A DNA stretch of 62,000 nt from Zygnema cylindricum (Eukaryota; Streptophyta; Zygnematophyceae; Zygnematales; Zygnemataceae), in NCBI GenBank assembly GCA_037447655.1, contig JBBHKE010003208.1, forward strand, positions 1 to 62,000, given 5' to 3'. Numbering within the stretch: position 1 is the first letter of the stretch; every line of letters begins with the position of its first letter. Of the stretch, positions 44,001-51,700 are shown piece after piece. The notes under the pieces are model-generated. The model made no database searches. It had not been told where the DNA came from and saw only the letters and a list, made by a program, of their open reading frames with translations. The position numbers and the translations under genes are program-made.

Positions 44001-47000
44001 AGCAACGTTATCAACCATGTTTCTTATCTATGTTTCCTACAATCGACAACTTTAAAGAACTACATCTAAGGTTCCTACTTTCCTTAACACATTGATATTT
44101 GTTCTACAAGGCTCTCGTGAATATATACAATTGTGAGCCACCTACATTTGACAAAACAACAAAAATAATATAAATACGCATGTCTTCCACTAAGTCTAAT
44201 TGAACCTCTTACGGTGTTTGTCCTTATGCTAAAAAGCTAACCAGGTTTATTCCACACATTACTCAAGGTCAACACTAATTCGTTGTATGTACAAAAACGT
44301 CTAGTTAGATATGCATGGATCATGTAATGACTTGCACTATTCCGAGTGCGCCTACAAAGTGTTTTGATTCACTAAGCGGTACAGTGTAATCTTTGTCGTA
44401 AACAACCCGTTGACAACTTGTCGATCGTCTTCACGCCGCATAACTGAAACTGGTATTGTCGCCGACCAAATGGAATCTTATATATCGGAAATTTTTGACG
44501 AAACAATCTGTCGTGCAATTCTCAAACCTTCGTACCGTCGCATTATATGTCGCGACACCCTTAGTATAAGATTGCGTCATATCTCCACATCCGGATCGCT
44601 TTACGATCCTCCAAGTAAGGGTATGTCCCCATGTATTAAAGTTTCTATTTTTCTTTGTCTTTTTGCCCTAAAATTCAGGGAACTTTAACAAAAACTTTAG
44701 CCGTACGAAAAAATCATTTTTACCAAAGTAAAGTAAACGTCAATTCATACTTTGGATGTACGGCGTGTTTTTCGTCATGTGAACGCATTTTGGCGTTTTC
44801 CCCTTTTCGACCCCGGGCAAGAGAATCCAGCCCAAAAAAAAATCTTCATCCAAAATCACCTCGAGGGGGTGATTTTAGTTCAAGTACCGCCCAACAGTGA
44901 ATGAGAAATGACCCACGGACGCGCCACAAGAGTGTGAAAATTTTAGGACGAGGGAGAGTCCTCGCTATTTTTCTCCGTGCCGTCACGCGCCTGTTTGGAA
45001 AAAAATATGCAGGGGTCTCGAACCTCCAATTTCATTCATGGGGTCCTTTGCAAAATTTTGCACCGTCGTCGCCTCTCCCCTCTCCCTCTCACACCATCGC
45101 TTTTATCTCACACTTTTTAGAATGAGAGACGGTAATATTGGTATAAAATGAAAGATATTTTAAAAATGTTATTTTTGACAATTTTTAGGTTTTTTTTTAA
45201 TGGCAAATCGAGCGAGAAAAGTAGAAAAAACGAAATCGGAAAACCATGGCAGAAAGTTATTTAATCAGTGACGTCGACGTTATCATAAGTGAGCGTGATG
45301 TCACAATATCACCAAACCTTAAACATCTACGATTTCACAAAAAATGTAGACGTCTACGACTGTCGCTGTTTTTGTTGGCGTCACCAATCGTCGGAAGTTT
45401 CCTAGTCGCCTTCAATCGTCACAAGTTGTACCTACGTCTACAACCGTCACATTCCAAAGTTCCGATTTTCATTTTCGCACATAGGGACGCTCTTCAAAGT
45501 AGTACGGAGAATCCTTACGACAGTCCAAACTACTTTATCAAAGTAGCGATTACATGGGGATGTACCCTAAGTCCTTACCAAATAAAATGAACCTTCATCG
45601 ACCGAATACTCCCATAATTTGCGTACACCTTGTAGCGTATTTATTGTTACATTAAAGTATATGTATACGAAACTAAGGGTAACCTTCCATCAGGCGTTCC
45701 CTGTAATTGTACAATCACGTTTACCGGCAGTAAAATTTGTAACACCCTTCCATCAGGCAGTGCTAGTGATGAGGTGTTCGATTGCGATAGGTACCACGAA
45801 GGGTCCTGCTGAGCCGCCCGGGAATAATCATCATTTCGAAATGGACAAAATCGCAAGTGCGTATGTGTACGGGCATAGGCCGATGAAAATATGTAGTAGC
45901 ATCACGCTAATTTACAATCTGAACGTTCTTAGGGTTGTTGTCGTACCAACGGCCACGAAAACCATTGCAAAATTTAAATTTGTACAAATGGCCAAGAATG
46001 TACCATTTGTAAGTGAATGTATTATTGCTGTACCCACGGTTATGAACCCCAAAATCCATGGCCATTTTTTTGTCGTCGAACAGGCTGGCTTTGATGTCAC
46101 ACGGTACACTCCATTTGCCACATGTAAGTTTATTGCCTCACGTCTGTCGTGGATCGACTCTGACTTTACAATTGGACCAAAACACGCGTCCAGTAATCAC
46201 AAATTGTCCTCCTGAGGACAATCGGAGGAGACTAGCTACGTACTGGAAACAAGAAGCGTTTGCGTCGAAAATTGAAAATCGGACGGTGGTATTTTTCTCC
46301 AAGAAGTTTGGAGAATCTCAACGAATTTTTAGTAAACATCTTTTGTAAAAAAAAAAAAAAAACAGTACGGCATAGTACGGAAGGGTAGTTTCTCCAGTAA
46401 ACAACCCCACTTTTCGCATGATGGAAGGTTACCCTAAGTCTTCAAAAACAATACTCCCCCGAAGACTTGGTTTCGTGCACCCGTGAGATACCCCATTCAC
46501 ATGCAGCTAATTGTTTGTCGTACATTTACTCCAAATCCAACTGTCACTTACTACTGTACATCTCCCCCAATCCGTAGATCCATTCTAAAATTCATTAGTA
46601 CCACACGATTAGTATTGATTAAGTACACACTAAAATATGCGGCACGCAAACTTAATTTTAAAAACAATAAGAGATAGCGAAAGTGGGAAGCAAAAGAGGA
46701 GCCAAAAGGTGAGTAGTTGGCAGGCTGGCGAGAAAAAATGGAAGGTAAAAAAAAGGGAAGATTGTGGACAGAAAAGAAAGACGAAGGCGACAAATAAAGG
46801 AAGAGGAAAGAGATGGGAGTGAGAAAAAATGAGAAAAAAGCGAGAGGAGTATTGGAGGCGACAGGAGGAGGAAAGGGAGTGAGAGGAGAATAGGAGGAAC
46901 GAGGAAGAAAAAACGGGGTAAGAAGCCACATTAAAGTGTGAGAGTGGGAAGGGAGTAGCGGGGGACCATAGAGAGGCGAAAGGCATGTTTAGAGGAACCC

Positions 47001-47997
47001 GGGAAATCTGGAACGAGCAAAAGGTAGAGGGCAGGTGAGGAAAGAGAAGGGGGGGGGGTGCGAAAACAATGAGGAAGTGAGATTAATAAGGACAAGATCA
47101 CATGTTTACTGAGGAAGCATGATTCAATACAATAAAAATTGTAACATTGGTGGTGAAATTGTCACATCAAGTATACAATGCACTGCAAATAAAAAACTCC
47201 TCTTGAAAAATGCTATAAATGCCAACAAATGCAATTTTAAACTTTGTGGTCGTCTGAGTTATGTTACCAATATAAAAAGAACTACAAGATATGCCACTCA
47301 CCTCCAAAAACTTGAACTTCAAATAATGTCAACCCTCTCGCTTCGCCACCAGCAAGGTGCACCCACACATATCTCCAAGAAAGGTTACATTGTTTAGTAA
47401 AAGGGTAGAACGGAGACGATTCCGTAAACACATTGTCGGGATCACATTTCGTGTTTTCTACCGCGTCCCATGTCTCGTTGCTATTTCCTACCCATACTTC
47501 GACTCCGAGCCATCGTTTTTGAAAACAATCCAACCGACCGAACAATTCCACAACATCAACACTACCAACCTCCAAAAGATCGATTTTCCACCAAGCGTCC
47601 AGTTTTGTGTGAGTGTGGGCGCATGAGTTGTATTCCACATATCCGGTATTGAGGATCGGCGATATTCAACATATCGCATGGGTGCCAAAGTGAAAACTTT
47701 GGAAATGGCTAAGCCGGGGATCGAGCCCGGTAACTTGTGTTAGCCGTACACTAGCTTTACCAACTGGAGCTACCCGGCTACCCGGCCTATTGTGCATGCA
47801 AGCGCCTAAAACCGAATTTATTACAATAAACGGCGCACTGGTTTACTGCGATGCACACGTGTGGAGTCCGAAGTGGACATTCCTCCAACATCAGGTTATA
47901 TCAACGCCTACAGCAAGGGAGGCAGGCCACGTGTATAGTCCCAAGTAGTTGGTGAGAGTAGTGCTTTGGAAGGTGGGCTTTCCTAAGGCTAGATTTG
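36969..47997 (-). CDS. Two-lectin gene: F-type lectin + Pro-rich linkers + legume lectin (possibly disrupted)
   Basis: Minus-strand gene assembled from exons at 47997-~47898 and ~47662-47302 (F-type domain), 39578-39390 (linker) and 38008-36969 (linker plus L-type lectin, stop). Donors and acceptors agree: the F-type exon ends phase 1 (g|gtgagt), and linker and lectin exons start cag|TG or cag|TT in phase 1. Further homologous linker exons at 38775, 40794 and 43242 have damaged splice sites. The product would bind glycans with two unrelated folds joined by an extensin-like Ser/Pro stalk, presumably secreted or in the wall. No kinase or transmembrane segment follows. No signal-peptide exon was identified upstream; an in-frame ATG (48014-48012, MFFIFA) just before the first exon may instead lie in intron. 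An insertion with a tRNA-like core and a frame break split the F-type domain, so this copy may be a recent pseudogene. Joining the halves into one gene is inference from phase, order and strand. Confidence 0.6.
38693..38775 (-). pseudogene. Linker exon copy d (donor lost)
   Basis: Acceptor TTTCTTCAG|TGGCACC intact; codes APESPPSGSPPLPGAP then a Pro run. At the place where the sister exons have A|GTACAT there is ATACAT, so the donor is mutated. Confidence 0.55.
39390..39578 (-). CDS. Linker exon copy c (splice sites intact)
   Basis: 189 nt, phase 1 at both ends. Acceptor TTTCCTCAG|TG, donor CATCTA|GTACAT. Codes VAPESPPSALATFASASPP then SPSPSPPLRS repeats; an internal 54-bp tandem duplication repeats PSASPPSPSPSPPLRS. 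It is the only free-standing linker copy with both splice sites intact, so it can be included without shifting the frame. Confidence 0.65.
40624..40794 (-). pseudogene. Linker exon copy b (acceptor lost)
   Basis: 171 nt (57 codons). Same start (TGGCAGCAGAATCTCC) and same donor (T|GTACAT) as copy c, but the acceptor reads CAA instead of CAG. Codes AAESPPSGPAPSP ... PPPPPRPPPSPP. Confidence 0.55.
40905..41850. repeat. Interspersed repeat family A, copy 2
   Basis: Same block order as 15905-16990, ending in ATGGCTCTAGCTTCATC at 41698 followed by AAAATACTAAAC. It lies inside the lectin-gene intron array. The ORF begun at 41698 stops after 17 codons. Confidence 0.5.
43114..43242 (-). pseudogene. 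Linker exon copy a (acceptor lost)
   Basis: 129 nt (43 codons). TGGCACCTGAATCTCC start, donor A|GTACAT, acceptor CAA instead of CAG. Codes APESPSSAPAPFPSAS then Pro-rich sequence. Confidence 0.55.
44619..45567. mobile_element. PIF/Harbinger-like MITE H1 (TAA target)
   Basis: Terminal repeats GGGTATGTCCCCATGTA and TACATGGGGATGTACCC; TAA duplicated at 44616-44618 and 45568-45570. 949 bp, no transposase. Inserted in the LTR: flanks CTCCAAG and GTCCTTACC join as in the solo LTR at about 56055. Confidence 0.75.
45677..46434. mobile_element. PIF/Harbinger-like MITE H2 (TAA target)
   Basis: Terminal repeats GGGTAACCTTCCATCA and TGATGGAAGGTTACCC; TAA at 45674-45676 and 46435-46437. 758 bp. Subterminal CTGTAATTGTAC and CAGTAAACAACCCCACTTTTCG are shared with H3. 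Confidence 0.8.
46640..47100. other. GA-rich intron DNA
   Basis: GA-rich on the plus strand, like the other intron segments of the lectin array. Pro-rich minus frames here come from base composition. Confidence 0.4.
47302..47665 (-). CDS. F-type lectin (fucolectin) domain exon, C-terminal two thirds
   Basis: The frame codes EYNSCAHTHTKLDAWWKIDL, VVELFGRLDCFQKRWLGVEV, WVGNSNETW, a Cys pair (TKCDPDN ... TKQCN), WRYVWVHLAGGEARGLTLFE and VQVFG. The F-type fucose motif H-x24-R-x-D-x4-R/K is complete: His of HTHTKL (second His), Arg and Asp of GRLD, Arg of CFQKR. The donor G|GTGAGT follows in phase 1. Upstream the frame meets TGA in GTTGAATAT (near 47666-47668), and no AG acceptor lies between that stop and the domain. 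The junction to the N-terminal part is therefore broken or uses a non-standard site. Confidence 0.8.
47671..47897 (-). mobile_element. Insertion with tRNA-like core inside the F-type lectin exon
   Basis: About 227 bp between ATATTCAAC (47662-47670) and ATATCAAC (47898-47905), an imperfect direct repeat that would fit a target duplication. At 47785-47703 (minus) there is a tRNA-like order: TAGCTCCAGTTGGTAAAGC (A box), then CCGGGCTCGATCCCCGG (B box and T-arm), then CTTAGCC. The acceptor arm does not pair cleanly, and GGGTAGCC is duplicated. Near the other end is TGTTGGAGGAATGTCC, an LTR-like start. SINE, short LTR element and tRNA pseudogene are all possible. Confidence 0.5.
47898..47997 (-). 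CDS. F-type lectin domain, N-terminal part
   Basis: After TTTTTGCAG the minus strand reads ANLALGKPTFQSTT ... WPASLAVGVDI. NLALGKP(A)xQSST is the usual opening of F-type lectin domains, and the ASLAV(D) block normally leads straight into the SCxHT segment found at 47302-47665. After GVDI a TGA follows, inside the inserted sequence. Confidence 0.7.
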
Positions 47998-48228
47998 CTG
48001 CAAAAATGAAAAACATGGTGATTTAAGAATTAGAAAAAATGAAGTGAAAATAATATATGTCGATCAAGATATCTCGAATATCATCAAATATAACCATTCA
48101 ATTTGAATAAGAACCAAATAAAAATAAAAAAACGAGTCGCAATATAAAGGGGAGGAAGGTGAGGAGAGCGGGCTAGAGGGGATAGAGCAAAAAACTCTCC
48201 GCATATGCTCCTCGTTTCAAGTACAGTA

Positions 48229-48768
48229 CACCGCCAATCGTTATTAGCGTTGTGTACGCTAACTACGTCCCGCTTTTTTTTTTTTGTATTCTCCATTAGT
48301 GTAGTTCATTCAATTTTTTTCTTTATTCTATTTAGGGTTATTTTCAGTACGTTGTCTCTTAAATAGAGTGGTGTGCGGTCAGTGTCAGACCGTACATAAA
48401 TGTATCTTTTTAAGTTAGAAAGTACAATAAATTAGTTTTAGTAACCGCGGACGCATGAGAATGTGCGTTCTAAAAAGGAAAAAAAACCAGGTCGTAAAAA
48501 ATCCCGCTCGCACATATTCGTCCGACAGCCGCGTTTCGACCGTGTGAATGTACGATTTGTGTACGATTTGTCAGATTTTGTACGGAGACCTATATTAGTG
48601 TAAGCATGTTTGCGACCGACATTTTTTTTTTCAAAGATCCAAATTACCATAATCAAACAATTAGAATGTATGATTTTTCCCAAAATTTTCAAATTCTTAA
48701 ATAGCGTACACCACGGTAGTTATTTGTATACGCTAATGAAACCTACACGCTAATAGCGATTGGCGGTG
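48229..48768. mobile_element. Mariner-like MITE, 540 bp
   Basis: Ends CACCGCCAATCGTTATTAGC and GCTAATAGCGATTGGCGGTG with TA on both sides (48227-48228, 48769-48770). Subfamily of 8398-8607. It lies in the space between the lectin gene and RAD1. Confidence 0.75.
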
Positions 48769-48770
48769 TA

Positions 48771-49204
48771 GCGCTTATAGTGTGAACATTTGTTAAAAGT
48801 TATATATATTTTGCATCACGAAGGCAACTTACTATGTTCTCATTTGACGCGCGTGACGCAATTTTTTAGCTAATGCTATATATGGGAACGCGGTAAGTAT
48901 CAAAAGTTTGTTTCGTAAGTTTTTTTTTTTATACATCTGACCTAATTACCGAGGAGACTCCTAAAAAAAATTATCCGCGCTTCGCGCGATAATTTTTCTG
49001 TCCTTATCAATAACTGGGAGGGATTTACATTGCCCGGGCAAAATCCTCCTTCAAGGTCTCTGCCGCCCGCCAAAAAGGCCCTTCCCCCAATGTCTAATGC
49101 CACTACGGTATGTAACTTGTGCGAATCTGTAGTTAGAAATGTACAATTTTTGAAAAGCTGACGCAAATGAACTGCGCGCAGCAAAAATTGTTGCTGCGAT
49201 TAGC
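48771..49204. other. Stretch without recognised gene
   Basis: Near 49168-49205 it carries CTGCGCGCAGCAAAAATT and GCTGCGATTAGCAATTCTC, the reverse of 7391-7431. This suggests another shared repeat end. No gene recognised. Confidence 0.4.
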
Positions 49205-50545
49205 AATTCTCAAAATTTATTAACACTAATAGAGTAATAGCTATACACGGTGTTACTGTACTTTTCTCAAAATTTATTAACACTAATAGCTATACACGGT
49301 GTTACTGTACTTTTCTCAAAATTTATTAACACTAATAGAGTAATAGCTATACACGGTGCTACTGTACTTTTCTCAAAATTTATCAGCACTAATAGAGTAA
49401 TAGCTATACACGGTGTTACTGTACTTTTCTCAAAATTTATCAACACTAATAGAGTAATAGCTATACACGGTGCTACTGTACTTTTCTCAAAATTTATTAA
49501 CACTAATAGCTATACACGGTGTTACTGTACTTTTCTCAAAATTTATTAACACTAATAGAGTAATAGCTATACACGGTGTTACTGTACTTTTCTCAAAATT
49601 TATTAACACTAAGGGTGAAGTTCCATTAGGACATTCTGTAATTGTACGGCCAACATTACAGGATGCTACAATTTGAACGAAATTCCATTGCGGAGAGTCT
49701 GTAATCCACGTGGTAGCAAAAGAGTGGTGCCACGTATCTATAGATTGATATTGAAAATCGTCAATGATTTTCACACCGACCAAAAATCTTCATTTGCGTA
49801 CCATGCTCGTGCGTACCAGGTCATCGTTCAATACAGGTTTTGTACTTTTTGTAGACGCCTTGTGAGATACCACCGCATTTCTTTAGGGTTCCTGTTTTTA
49901 CGCGTGACGAATGAGCGCTGTCAGAAATAGTGTAACGAATGGGCGACAACAAAAATAGCGTGAAAAAAGTGCGTTACGAGATTTCGTTTGTATTTTCTGC
50001 TAGATTTTTGAATGCGTATATCATGTGCGAAATTTTTTGATTTCCGTTGGTTGCCAACTTGACACGTATGCTCATTATCCAACGTGTCGTGGATCAAATT
50101 TTTCTGTAATTGGTGATGTACCTCGCGAGGTACATCACCATTTACAGAAACTTTCGAAGCGAATGCTTCGCGAAAAAATATCCAACGGTCACTGTTAACT
50201 CCCAGACTTTTGGAGAATATTAGCAAGATTCTCTGTAATGTTGTTTTCCAAATAAAAACAAAATAAGAAGTACGGCGTAGTACGGAGAGGTCCGAATTTC
50301 TGTAAACAAGCTCACTTTTCGTCTAATGGAACTTCACCCTAATAGAGTAATAGCTATACACGGTGCTACTGTACTTTTCTCAAAATTTATCAACACTAAT
50401 AGAGTAATAGCTATACACGGTGTTACTGTACTTTTCTCAAAATTTATCAACACTAATAGAGTAATAGCTATACACGGTGCTACTGTACTTTTCTCAAAAT
50501 TTATTAACACTAATAGCGATACACGGTGTACTGTACTTTGTACTG
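49205..50545. repeat. Satellite built from MITE ends, split by MITE H3
   Basis: Units of about 45-60 bp: AACACTAATA(GAGTAATAG)CTATACACGGTG followed by TACTGTACTTTTCTCAAAAT. About seven or eight copies at 49205-49612 and about four at 50340-50545, in one orientation. The core is the right terminal repeat of the mariner-like MITEs. The two blocks were one array before H3 inserted. The unit stays open in frame (AIHGVTVLFSKFINTNRV), which is an artefact. Confidence 0.85.
49613..50339. mobile_element. PIF/Harbinger-like MITE H3 (TAA target)
   Basis: Terminal repeats GGGTGAAGTTCCATTAG and CTAATGGAACTTCACCC; TAA at 49610-49612 and 50340-50342. 727 bp. Inside is a perfect short palindrome GATGTACCTCGCGAGGTACATC (two half-sites at about 50113-50134). 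Confidence 0.82.
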
Positions 50546-51700
50546 TACTGTAATTGGCATTATGTCGAAAAAGGGAAGACGCTAAATTGGAGTACGTTAC
50601 CGTAGTTTCGAAAAATCGTGTACTGTACTTTCAAAAGAATATTCGTATGAAAAAATATTTCTTTGACGTAGCATTCAATATTTCAGAAAACGAAAGAAAA
50701 AGTACTAGCACCCTTATTTAGGTACATGGGCACACGCCTTAAAATCCTTCCCGTTGATTTATCAGATTAATCATTAATAAGCCTCGTTGATACGGTATTC
50801 CCCCTTTTTGTACGGTTTTTTTTCGGTGTTTTAGGTCAAAATTGGCGGATGACATCAAAAGTTCAAAACATGAACAATACACTTTCTAATATAAACATTA
50901 TAAAGCCTACATCTTCCTTAATTAAAATTTGCCATTTTTTTTCCAGTATATTTTTAGCGACCATTTTTTTTCTTTTCGATTTCACCATATTTTGTCCTCG
51001 TTTTAGTTTGTCTTTTCTGCTTTTGTTACCGAAACTCTTCGTACTAAACACAGCTAAAACCCTAAAAAACACAAAAGAAGCTTAAAAAATACGGAAAAAA
51101 CCCCAAACCGCACCGAAAAAACCTTTGGAAATACTTCAAACCACTGGAAAACCTAGCTAGAAAAAAAAGAGCATACCCTGATAAAACGAACCACAAAAAA
51201 TACCTAAAAAACCCTAAAAAACACTTAAGAAGCCTTAAAGAACACAGAAAAAACTTTTCTAAACACAGAAAAAACCCTAATTTTAACACATTTATGATTG
51301 TTTTGTTCCTAAGAATACATTTTTGTCAAGGAACTTTTCTACGGAAGGGAGACAGACGTTTTTTATCCGATTAAGCTCCAATTCAACTCTGATTAAACTC
51401 TGATGAAATTCTGATGAAACACCGGTTAAAATCCGATAAAAAAACCACGGTTAAAATCTGACTAGTGCGAAGGAAAATCCGTTTTTTTATTAAACTTTGA
51501 TTAAAGACCGTTTAAACTTTCAGATTGAACTCTGTTCACAATCTGTTCAAACTGTCTGAATTTCGTTTTGATCCCGGTTAAATTCTGTTTAAATTGCGTT
51601 TAAATTGCGTTTAAATTCCGTTTAAACCTGGATTGTCATCGTGTTCGAGACACGATCAATCCAGATTAAATTTGGAGAATATATTGTTTATTGGTTTTTG
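50546..51700. other. RAD1 upstream region
   Basis: Contains AACCCTAAAAAACAC-type repeats (51055-51290) and TTTAAA(C/T)TCCG-type repeats (51530-51630). A candidate promoter must lie here, but no TATA box or other element can be singled out. Confidence 0.4.

Larger units (their letters stand above)
43727..46453 (-). mobile_element. Minus-strand LTR related to the 17-23 kb array, with two nested MITEs
   Basis: Starts TGTTGTTCCTTGGTCTAAAA (the reverse of the array LTR end) and ends TTCAAAAACAATA, followed by CTCCCCCGAAGAC, the reverse of a CGGGGGAG purine tract. It is therefore a 3' LTR plus the start of an internal region (46454 to about 46640). Without the nested elements it is 1014 bp, close to the LTR at 54772-56181 (1037 bp without its MITE). 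No 5' LTR partner is visible. Confidence 0.75.
38340..47260 (-). repeat. Tandem linker-exon array with intervening introns
   Basis: Intron segments between linker exons repeat as well. The block TCAGTACAAAAACAGTTGTAAC / GAAATTGTGGAAAAA / TAATGC / TTAGATAAAAAA / CCCCTTGGAAAATACAATAAGAT occurs near 38870, 39850, 41860, 43520 and, shortened, near 40050, 42560 and 47110. GA-rich tracts (pyrimidine-rich on the gene strand) follow each copy. Family-A repeat copy 2 (40905-41850) and a minus-strand LTR (43727-46453) are inserted in the array. Confidence 0.75.

Noticed and set aside
45246-46215. 114- and 198-codon plus-strand ORFs
   Set aside because: Fall inside the non-coding interiors of MITEs H1 and H2; no transposase motifs.
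47703-47785. A functional tRNA gene
   Set aside because: A- and B-box-like segments present, but the acceptor arm does not pair cleanly and the anticodon loop lacks U33; treated as part of an inserted element.
49250-49780. AIHGVTVLFSKFINTNRV repeat ORFs
   Set aside because: Tandem array of MITE ends; both strands open.
49205-50545. CRISPR-like regular repeats
   Set aside because: Eukaryotic context, no unique spacers: the sequence between repeat cores is itself repeated.
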